In this document: piece by piece, positions 1 to 5,167 of the stretch
Layout of the letters: every line of letters begins with the position of its first letter
How positions within the stretch are numbered: position 1 is the stretch's first letter
NCBI GenBank assembly: GCA_903928045.1
Contig: CAIYPH010000452.1
Location: forward strand, 1-5,167
Source of the DNA: an uncultured Rhodospirillales bacterium
GTDB taxonomy: Bacteria > Pseudomonadota > Alphaproteobacteria > Acetobacterales > Acetobacteraceae
DNA length: 5,167 bases
Reading direction: 5' to 3'
Made by a program: the position numbers and the translations under genes
The notes under the pieces: generated by a model
The model's input: the letters and a program-made list of their open reading frames with translations, nothing else
Database searches by the model: none
Told to the model about the DNA's origin: nothing

Positions 1-1475
1 CCGCTCATGGCGCCAGGCACACCATCAAACCAGTTCTTGCACGGCAGAGCGCCGCAGCATAACGTCCAAACCAGCAGCGCTCGATCGGCCAATTTCAACA
101 GAGATCGGGACATCCCCGCGAATGGCACGTTGGCCAGTGAGATCAGCTCGGCATCGGGCTGCTGGATGTCGCGCTCATTGGCGGTGCGCTCCGAGCGATT
201 GAGATAGTCGGTGTAGACCGCGCGCGCCGCCGCCGCCTCGCCCTCCAGTTCGCGCAGCCGGATTTCGGACTTGTTCTGCCCGGCGACCTGGGATTGCAGC
301 TCGACCAGCGCGGCCTTCAGCGTGGCTTCGCGGGCGCGGGCGGCATTCACCTCGCTGTCGAGCGCGCCGGCGATGCGGCTCATCTCCTGCTGGGCCCGCG
401 CGCGCACTTCGCGCCGCTCCGCCCGCACCCCCAGCAGCACCGGCGATGCGTCGGACTGGTTGAGCGCGAGGCTCGCTTCACGCACGGACAGCTCGGCCTC
501 CTGGGTGCGCAGCCGCTGGATCAGCGGCGAGGCGACCACCAGCGGGACCGCCGAGAGATCGCCGGGGTTGCGGCGGATTTCGTCAAGCGCCGATTCGCGT
601 TGCACGCGCTCGGAGGTGGCGGTGACGAGCTGGGTATTGAGCTGCACGAGCTGCTGGCTGGCCACCGTGCCGCGGCGTGCGCCGGTGCTGTCGAGCCCGT
701 TGTCCTCCACCAGGCCGGCCTGCTCGCGGAACGCCGCGACGGCGCGCTCGGCGTTGCGCAGCTTTGCCTGCATCGGTGCCAGCCGCTCATCGAGCCAGGC
801 GTTGGCGCGAGTGACAGCGCGATCCTTCAACTCGCGGTTGAAGTCGAGATAGGTGCGGGCATAGGTGTTGGAGATGCGCGCCGAGAGTTCCGGGTCATCG
901 GTGCGCACGGCAACGCCAATTACGTAGGAGCGCCCATCGTTGTTGATGATCAGTTTCTCGCCCAGCAGTGACTGGGTGACGAGGCGGATCTTCTCGTCCT
1001 CGCTGTAAGGGGCGCGTGGCGGCGTGCCGAAGCCGAACAGCTCCATCACCGAATTGAGGGTGGCCTGCCACTCCGGCTGCGCCTGGCTTAGGACCGGCGC
1101 GAATTCGCGCTCATGCGTGAGGTCGAGCCGATTGACCACCTGCTCGGCCAGCGCGGGCGAGCGCAGGATATCGACCTGGGTGCGCACCTCGATCACCTCG
1201 GACTGCGATCCCGTGACGAAGGCCTGGAGATCGGACAGTTTGTTCTTGCGGGTGTCGACCAGCACCAGCGAGACCGCCTCGAAGCGCGAGGGAAGCGTCA
1301 AGATGCGCGGCACCGCGGCCAGCAGCAACGCGACCATGACGAGCAGCATGGTGACGCGGCGGCGCCAGATGACGTCGAACAGCCGGAAGGGCGAGACGAA
1401 TTCCGGCGGCCGCGTGTCTCCCGCCGGTCGGCTCGCGTCCAGCAGCAGCGGGTCATCGGGGTGAGTGAGGGACAT
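1..1475 (-). CDS. GumC/Wzz-type polysaccharide co-polymerase (chain-length determinant), 3' end outside window
   Basis: Inner-membrane polysaccharide co-polymerase that controls chain length and links the synthesis machinery to the export channel. The open frame reads 491 codons from ATG 1475 and leaves the window with no stop. Visible in order: a Pro/Asp-rich cytoplasmic N-terminus; a first membrane helix at about residues 41-58 after the basic RRR; a Wzz-like segment (about 65-120, with VDILRSPALAEQVVNRL at 101-117); a long Ala/Glu/Arg-rich helical region with coiled-coil character (about 220-255 and 320-425); a GNVR-like segment (RLRELEGEAAAARAVYTDYL at 406-425, then QQPDAELISLANVP); and a second hydrophobic stretch at about 459-478. 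No Walker A motif is visible. A GumC protein usually ends soon after the second helix, whereas an ExoP/Wzc type continues into a tyrosine kinase, so the window cannot separate the two. The start has no clear Shine-Dalgarno and lies 8 bases after the upstream stop, which suggests translational coupling. Family assignment is firm; the C-terminal anchor is atypical. Confidence 0.9.
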   Translation of the reverse strand, partial: MSLTHPDDPLLLDASRPAGDTRPPEFVSPFRLFDVIWRRRVTMLLVMVALLLAAVPRILTLPSRFEAVSLVLVDTRKNKLSDLQAFVTGSQSEVIEVRTQVDILRSPALAEQVVNRLDLTHEREFAPVLSQAQPEWQATLNSVMELFGFGTPPRAPYSEDEKIRLVTQSLLGEKLIINNDGRSYVIGVAVRTDDPELSARISNTYARTYLDFNRELKDRAVTRANAWLDERLAPMQAKLRNAERAVAAFREQAGLVEDNGLDSTGARRGTVASQQLVQLNTQLVTATSERVQRESALDEIRRNPGDLSAVPLVVASPLIQRLRTQEAELSVREASLALNQSDASPVLLGVRAERREVRARAQQEMSRIAGALDSEVNAARAREATLKAALVELQSQVAGQNKSEIRLRELEGEAAAARAVYTDYLNRSERTANERDIQQPDAELISLANVPFAGMSRSLLKLADRALLVWTLCCGALPCKNWFDGVPGAMS

Positions 1476-1483
1476 ACGGTGGC

Positions 1484-2938
1484 CTACATCGCGCCGCGGC
1501 GCAGCAGCACAGTCGGCACGGTTTTCAGCAGGATCACGATATCCTGCCACAGCGACCAGTTGCGCACATACCAGCCGTCGAGATGCACCTTGCGGGCATA
1601 GGAGGTGTCGCTGCGGCCGCTGACCTGCCACAGCCCGGTGAGCCCCGGCCGGACGGCGATGTAGAACGAGATTTCGTCGCTGTAGCGCGGGATCTCCTTT
1701 TCGATGATCGGCCGCGGGCCGACCAGGCTCATATCCATGCGGAAGACGTTGATGAGCTGCGGCAGTTCGTCGAGACTGGTGGCGCGCAGGAAGCGGCCCA
1801 CCGCGGTCACTCGCGGGTCATTGCGCAGTTTCTGCGAGGCGGCCCACTCGGCCGCGGCCCGCGGGTCCCGCGCGAGCGTCTTGCGCAGTACCTGGTCGCC
1901 GTTCATCACCATGCTGCGAAATTTGAGGCAGCCGAACATCCGCCCACCGAGCCCGACGCGCGGCTGGGCGTAGAACACCGGCCCGCCATCGCGGCGGATC
2001 AGCGTGGCCACCAGCAGGAAAAGCGGGGCCAGCAACAGCAGCAGGAACGCCGCACCGCCGACATCCATCGCCACCTTCGCCGCCCGCGCCACCGGCCAGC
2101 TCGCATTGGTGCGGTAGGAGAGGAGCACGACGTCAAAATTGACGAAAACCTGCGCGTGGTAGCCCGGTGTCGGCAGCCCTTCGAGGCTTGGCATGACAGC
2201 GAAATCAACGTGTTCCCGCACCAGGGCCGCCACTTTGCGCCGCGGCATCTGGAACGGCTCGTCGCCAGGCGCGCACACCAGGAACCCGGCATCGAAACGC
2301 GCCAGGATGGCGGCGAAGGATGTGCTCTCTGGCGCCTCGACAATTGCCTCGAGCGGCACGCGGCCGGCGATCTCATAGCCCATCGAGCGGTCCGACAGCA
2401 GGGCGGCCTGGGCGAGCCGGGCGGCGCTGACGTCACCGGCGACCAGCACCCGCCGTTGCCACAGGCCGAGTGCGTTCAGCGCCTCGCGCGTCAGTAGACG
2501 CATCAGAATGAACGCCACCGGCATCAAGACCCAAATCCATACGAACCAGGAGCGCGAAATCGTCTGCTTCAGCAGGAATTGCAGAAACGTGTCGAGCAGC
2601 ATGCCGCCGAGACAAACCTTCAGAATGTCGGCGGTGGCGTTCCAGAACAGCAGCCGACGGACATAGTGGCCGCGCTGATAGAGCCAGCCGAGCATCAGAC
2701 CGGCGATGGCGGTGAAATCATAGATGCGGAGCGTCGCCTCCTCGGGAGTTACCAACCACCAACGGCCGAACACCACCTGGTTGGACATCCCCGCGGCATA
2801 GAAGCCAATCACGAAGGCGAACATGATGGCGGCGAGGTCGGAAAACAGGATTGCGTAGCTCCACGACATCGAGGTCGCGCGCCGTACTGGGCGGGCCCCG
2901 ATCGTGGGGTCCTGCAACTCCATGATGCCGGCGGCCAT
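1484..2938 (-). CDS. Exopolysaccharide polyprenyl glycosylphosphotransferase (WbaP/AceA/GumD-like initiating sugar transferase)
   Basis: Membrane enzyme that transfers hexose-1-phosphate from a UDP-sugar to undecaprenyl phosphate, the first step of repeat-unit assembly. From the chosen ATG (484 aa) it has four N-terminal membrane helices (about 26-49, 72-88, 102-122, 130-149), a cytosolic Rossmann-like domain beginning at RRVLVAG (162-168), a fifth hydrophobic re-entrant segment with a breaking Pro (about 285-314, Pro305), then the catalytic bacterial sugar transferase domain: FYAQPRVG (322-329), KFRSM (339-343), LDELPQL with the Asp390-Glu391 dyad, SLVGPRP (404-410) and RPGLTGLWQVSGRSD (430-444). 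The insertion around RAAAEWAASQKLRNDPRVT resembles the long WbaP/AceA class. Galactose versus glucose cannot be decided. The frame is open up to a GTG at 3031 (515 aa), but that start has no Shine-Dalgarno and would leave 39 bases for two divergent promoters. ATG 2938 has a weak GGGAAG upstream and gives a family-typical length; ATG 2971 and ATG 2923 remain possible. Confidence 0.95.
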   Translation of the reverse strand: MAAGIMELQDPTIGARPVRRATSMSWSYAILFSDLAAIMFAFVIGFYAAGMSNQVVFGRWWLVTPEEATLRIYDFTAIAGLMLGWLYQRGHYVRRLLFWNATADILKVCLGGMLLDTFLQFLLKQTISRSWFVWIWVLMPVAFILMRLLTREALNALGLWQRRVLVAGDVSAARLAQAALLSDRSMGYEIAGRVPLEAIVEAPESTSFAAILARFDAGFLVCAPGDEPFQMPRRKVAALVREHVDFAVMPSLEGLPTPGYHAQVFVNFDVVLLSYRTNASWPVARAAKVAMDVGGAAFLLLLLAPLFLLVATLIRRDGGPVFYAQPRVGLGGRMFGCLKFRSMVMNGDQVLRKTLARDPRAAAEWAASQKLRNDPRVTAVGRFLRATSLDELPQLINVFRMDMSLVGPRPIIEKEIPRYSDEISFYIAVRPGLTGLWQVSGRSDTSYARKVHLDGWYVRNWSLWQDIVILLKTVPTVLLRRGAM

Positions 2939-3070
2939 GGCGCTTCCCGCCAAAGCCTCGGTTCCCCGCATTCGTCGCAAGACGTTCAGCACGCTCACCC
3001 AGCCCCGGAATTTCTTCGTCAAATGCACCACGTCACGATGAGTCGCGGCAATATGAGATTTACATAATTT
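2939..3070. promoter_or_regulatory. Divergent intergenic control region between the two EPS transcription units
   Basis: The sugar transferase/co-polymerase unit reads left and the barrel/export unit reads right from this gap, so promoters for both should lie here or just inside the annotated starts. The only AT-rich patch is about 3051-3075. It contains CATAAT at 3063-3068, a 5/6 match to a plus-strand -10 box, and the short palindrome CATAA-T-TTATG at 3063-3073. No convincing -35 box is spaced correctly on either strand, so individual promoters are not called. The exact limits depend on start codons that are uncertain on both sides. Confidence 0.4.
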
Positions 3071-4432
3071 ATGACGCGAAACGCCGAATCGATCTGCTAT
3101 GGCAGATCAACGCCGTCACCGACCCATCAGAGAACATTGACAGAAATTTCACGCTCGGCCTCACATCGCCAACGTCTGCTCCTCCCCCTCGCCGCCCTCG
3201 GGGTGTTGGCCGCATGTGGCGGGGCGATGGCGGATCTCGTGGATGCTTACTTTCCTCCAGGTATCATCGGCTGGGATGCCAATGTCGGCATCACCGTCAC
3301 CAGCCGCGAGCATAAGGCGACCGACCCGGCCGGCGTGCATGTCGGCAATTTCACCATTCGCCCGCAGATCGCTTTCGGTGCCGGCGTCGACAGCAATCCG
3401 TTGTTCGTCTCCCGCGCCCGCGCGGCCGCCCTGTTCCAGACCACCGGTTCGATTGCCGCAAGCTCCAACGGCTCAACCGACACGCTGAGCGGGCTCATCA
3501 CCTTCGATGACACACGCTATCCCGCGCTCGCCAACCAATCCGCCACCAACTGGTCGGCCTCGCTCGGCAAGGTGTTCAATTTCGCCACTGACCGGCTTGC
3601 CGTGACCGCCACCCACCTCGCACTGCACCAGACCGCGCGCGACCTCAACTCGGCCTTGCTCGACCAACCCGGCGCCTACGGCGTCAACAACCTGCGGGTC
3701 ACTTTCACCGCCGAGCGCGGCCGGTTCACCTTCACGCCGCAGTTGCAATATACCGGCTACCGCTACGATGATGTGCTGATATCCGGCGCCAATGTCTCGC
3801 AGGGCTATCGCGACCGCGACATTGTCGATGGCGAGCTTGGCACCAAGTTCAGCCTCGCCCTGCTGCACGATATCGCTGTCGTCCTGCGCGGCGCCTCGAT
3901 CCAGTATCGCACCTCCCAGCCCGGCTTGCCCAAGCCCGATGCCACCACCGTCTCGGTCCTCGCTGGGCTTGACCACGCGACTTCCGCAGTGTGGCGGTAT
4001 CGCGTCCTCGCCGGCGTGCAAAGCCGGCAATCCAGCAGCCCGGCGGTGAAGGCGCGCAGTTCCCCGGTGGTTGAGGCCAACCTCATTTACATGCCATCGG
4101 GCCTGACCACGGTGGGCTTAACCCTCACCCGCGCGGTGCAGGACGCCGCGGGAGAATTCGCCGCTGCCTTCACCTACACCGAGGCGCGGCTGTCGGTGGA
4201 TCACGAACTGACGCGGGACATCCTGCTGCATGCCCATGCCGGCGTGCAGCGGGCGGAATACGAGCAGTCCTCGGCCAGCGAGACCGTCGAAAATGCCGTG
4301 GCCTCGGCGACCTGGCTGATGAACCGCAACATGCGGCTCATCGGCAGCTACAGCTATGTCAGCAAGCAGCCGACCATCGGCGGCGCGATCACCGAGAGCA
4401 TTGCGATGGTGCGTCTCCAACTCGGGCTGTAA
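3071..4432 (+). CDS. Outer-membrane beta-barrel protein of an exopolysaccharide locus (BBP2-like)
   Basis: Predicted outer-membrane beta-barrel, 453 aa from ATG 3071. After a signal sequence (basic SHRQR then a hydrophobic core at about 36-48, probable cleavage after Ala-Met-Ala at 52-54) comes a run of alternating polar/hydrophobic segments typical of barrel strands. Segments that fit the putative beta-barrel porin 2 family of EPS clusters are FTIRPQIAFGAGVDSNPLF (94-112), YTGYRYDDV (227-235), RYRVLAGVQSRQ (309-320), the MPSGLTTVGLTLTRAVQ strand pair (341-357), LSVDHELTRDILLHAHAGVQ (374-393) and LMNRNMRLIGSYSYV (416-430). It ends LQLGL, a plausible terminal strand. The signal core also contains LAAC (46-49), a lipobox look-alike, but a lipidated barrel would be unusual. 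The N-terminus before the signal core is long (about 35 residues) and ATG 3071 lacks a good Shine-Dalgarno, so the in-frame TTG 3137, with AGAGA just upstream, could be the true start. Its neighbour is a short export lipoprotein, so a pore or assembly role in polymer export is inferred. Confidence 0.85.
   Translation: MTRNAESICYGRSTPSPTHQRTLTEISRSASHRQRLLLPLAALGVLAACGGAMADLVDAYFPPGIIGWDANVGITVTSREHKATDPAGVHVGNFTIRPQIAFGAGVDSNPLFVSRARAAALFQTTGSIAASSNGSTDTLSGLITFDDTRYPALANQSATNWSASLGKVFNFATDRLAVTATHLALHQTARDLNSALLDQPGAYGVNNLRVTFTAERGRFTFTPQLQYTGYRYDDVLISGANVSQGYRDRDIVDGELGTKFSLALLHDIAVVLRGASIQYRTSQPGLPKPDATTVSVLAGLDHATSAVWRYRVLAGVQSRQSSSPAVKARSSPVVEANLIYMPSGLTTVGLTLTRAVQDAAGEFAAAFTYTEARLSVDHELTRDILLHAHAGVQRAEYEQSSASETVENAVASATWLMNRNMRLIGSYSYVSKQPTIGGAITESIAMVRLQLGL
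3091..3108. promoter_or_regulatory. Perfect 7-bp inverted repeat near the barrel gene start
   Basis: GATCTGC (3091-3097) and GCAGATC (3102-3108) are exact reverse complements separated by TATG. The element lies 20 bases inside the barrel frame if ATG 3071 is used, but in the leader if TTG 3137 is used. It could be an operator for a dimeric regulator or a small leader hairpin. No known binding site is recognised. Confidence 0.35.
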
Positions 4433-4462
4433 ACGTGCCATTCTGCGTGCGCCACCCGGTCC

Positions 4463-4466
4463 GGAG
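4463..4466 (+). promoter_or_regulatory. Shine-Dalgarno site that fixes the export lipoprotein start
   Basis: GGAG lies 6 bases upstream of ATG 4473. The frame is open back to ATG 4356, but the upstream 39 codons overlap the end of the barrel gene, have no such site, and would place an Arg/Pro-rich stretch before the signal peptide. This site therefore supports 4473 as the start. Confidence 0.75.
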
Positions 4467-4472
4467 ACGCTG

Positions 4473-5045
4473 ATGCCATCGACCCCACGCCTAGGCCGCC
4501 GATTGCTGCTGGCCGCCCTGCTGCCGCTCGCTGGCTGCGGCGGGCGCGGGCGTGATCTGCCGCCACTGCCGCCGCTGCCGAGCCAGGCCTACAAGCTCGG
4601 CCCAGGCGACCAGATCCGCATGATCACCTTTGGCGAGGATGCGCTGTCGGAAATATTCCGCGTCAGCGATACGGGAAGCCTCGCCTTGCCGCTGCTCGGC
4701 GCGGTGCCGGCCGAAGGACAAACCACGGACGAACTGGCGGCTCGCATCGCCGGATTGCTGAAGACCCGCAATTTGCTGCGCAACCCCAGTGTTTCGATCG
4801 AGGTGACTGAGTATCGCGCACTTTTCGTGCTCGGCGAGGTGAGCCGGCCCGGCCAGGTGACCTACCAGCCCGGGATGAGCGTGCTCTCGGCCATCGCGGT
4901 GGCCGGCGGTTTCACCTATCGCGCCGTGGAGGATTTCGTCGGCATCACCCGGGTGATCGACGGAAAGCCTTTCCAGGGCCGAGCGGCACCGACCACGCTG
5001 CTGGCGCCGGGAGACATCGTCACGATTTTTGAGCGGTATTTTTAG
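4473..5045 (+). CDS. Short polysaccharide export lipoprotein (OPX family, Wza/GumB-like)
   Basis: Outer-membrane polysaccharide export lipoprotein, 190 aa. A signal peptide (LGRRLLLAALLPLAGC) ends in lipobox LAGC, so Cys22 should be lipidated. A Pro-rich linker (LPPLPPLP, 29-36) follows. The poly-export domain starts at YKLGPGDQIRM (40-50) and runs to about 112 (FRVSDTGSLALPLLGAV, then the NPSVSIEV strand at 104-111). A single SLBB-type domain follows (about 115-150: ALFVLGEVSRPGQVTYQPG and AIAVAGGFTYR), and the protein closes with LAPGDIVTIFERYF. This matches GumB-type proteins, which are short; Wza is roughly twice as long and carries an extra SLBB repeat and a C-terminal amphipathic helix that crosses the outer membrane, neither seen here. 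It probably forms the periplasmic/outer-membrane end of the channel, working with the GumC-like protein. It follows the barrel gene by 40 bases with no terminator visible, so the two are likely co-transcribed. Confidence 0.93.
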   Translation: MPSTPRLGRRLLLAALLPLAGCGGRGRDLPPLPPLPSQAYKLGPGDQIRMITFGEDALSEIFRVSDTGSLALPLLGAVPAEGQTTDELAARIAGLLKTRNLLRNPSVSIEVTEYRALFVLGEVSRPGQVTYQPGMSVLSAIAVAGGFTYRAVEDFVGITRVIDGKPFQGRAAPTTLLAPGDIVTIFERYF

Positions 5046-5048
5046 AAA

Positions 5049-5087
5049 GCAATTCTTTTTTGAAAAAAAGAACAAAAAAACTTCTAT
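5049..5087 (+). repeat. AT-rich palindromic repeat, left copy of an inverted pair
   Basis: Starts 4 bases after the export gene stop. The core TTCTTTTTT (5053-5061) and AAAAAAGAA (5064-5072) form a 9-bp self-complementary arm pair, followed by C, seven A and CTTCTAT. Much more AT-rich than the genes beside it. A related copy in opposite orientation lies at 5131-5167. Neither arm is GC-rich, nor is it followed by a T run on the plus strand, so a standard intrinsic terminator is not supported, although the position suggests some 3'-end role. Confidence 0.7.
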
Positions 5088-5130
5088 CCGATTAGATCGT
5101 AATATCCCCGGGCATCCGTGATCCAAGAGA

Positions 5131-5167
5131 ATGAAAAGTTTTTGCTTCTTTTTTCAAAAAGAAGCGC
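5131..5167 (-). repeat. AT-rich palindromic repeat, right copy of an inverted pair (may extend past window)
   Basis: GCTTCTTTTT (5144-5153) and AAAAAGAAGC (5156-5165) are a perfect 10-bp inverted repeat with a 2-base centre. Read on the minus strand, the whole unit aligns with 5049-5087 apart from small indels and a few substitutions: GC, two variable bases, TTC, T run, G, A run, GAA, C, A run, CTT. The two copies could therefore also pair with each other across about 43 bases of non-repetitive spacer. The unit reaches the window edge, so its full length is unknown. Confidence 0.65.

Noticed and set aside
20..130. Alternative minus frame at the left edge with a weak FliN-like look (DVPISVEIGR)
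   Set aside because: It is only about 35 codons before a stop, has no start or family continuation, and the co-polymerase frame stays open and hydrophobic through the same bases; the resemblance is probably chance.
294..971. 225-codon plus-strand frame and other plus-strand frames in 271-1601
   Set aside because: They lie opposite the co-polymerase frame, whose translation shows Wzz/GNVR features; the plus-strand products show no family pattern.
1583..2497. 304-codon open frame on the plus strand inside the sugar transferase gene
   Set aside because: Antisense to a gene with clear catalytic motifs; the translation is Arg/His/Gln-rich with no domain, as expected for a shadow in GC-rich DNA.
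3137..3142. Perfect TTGACA -35 box on the plus strand
   Set aside because: No acceptable -10 hexamer lies 16-18 bases downstream, and it falls in or at the start of the barrel coding sequence.
4356..4472. Upstream extension of the export lipoprotein to ATG 4356
   Set aside because: It would overlap the barrel gene and bury the signal peptide behind 39 Arg/Ser/Pro-rich residues; ATG 4473 has a GGAG site 6 bases upstream and puts the lipobox at a normal position.
5053..5072. Classical intrinsic terminator for the export operon
   Set aside because: The stem is almost all A-T with a 2-base centre and is followed by C and an A run on the plus strand, not a T run; it is better described as a repeat of unknown role.
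4491..5126. 211-codon open frame on the minus strand over the export lipoprotein gene and right repeat region
   Set aside because: Mostly antisense to a well-supported gene. Its N-terminus reads through the A/T-run repeat (Phe/Lys runs), it has no recognisable domain, and no ribosome site was seen.

Overview
The window is part of an exopolysaccharide or capsule synthesis-and-export locus from a GC-rich Gram-negative bacterium, most likely an alphaproteobacterium. The evidence for Gram-negative is a lipoprotein export channel plus an outer-membrane beta-barrel. The protein families and the AT-rich inverted repeats at the right edge remind me of Acetobacteraceae, but that placement is tentative and cannot be proved from the sequence alone.

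Layout. On the minus strand, read right to left, are a polyprenyl-phosphate sugar transferase (1484-2938) and, 8 bases after its stop, a GumC/Wzz-type polysaccharide co-polymerase (start at 1475) that runs off the left edge after 491 codons. On the plus strand, starting from a shared divergent control region (about 2939-3070), are a BBP2-like outer-membrane beta-barrel protein (3071-4432) and, 40 bases later, a short Wza/GumB-like export lipoprotein (4473-5045). The last 120 bases carry no gene. They hold two inverted copies of an AT-rich palindromic repeat.

How the genes fit together. The transferase would start the repeat unit by loading a hexose-1-phosphate onto undecaprenyl phosphate at the inner membrane. 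The GumC-like protein would set chain length and bridge the periplasm. The short lipoprotein would form the periplasmic/outer-membrane end of the channel. It has no obvious outer-membrane-spanning C-terminus, so the adjacent barrel is a natural candidate for the missing pore. Flippase, polymerase and further glycosyltransferases are not in the window and presumably lie outside it.

The four genes belong to known families. The parts most worth a second look are the barrel/short-OPX pairing, the divergent control region with a perfect dyad, the unusual C-terminal anchor of the co-polymerase at the left edge, and the nested inverted repeats at the right edge.
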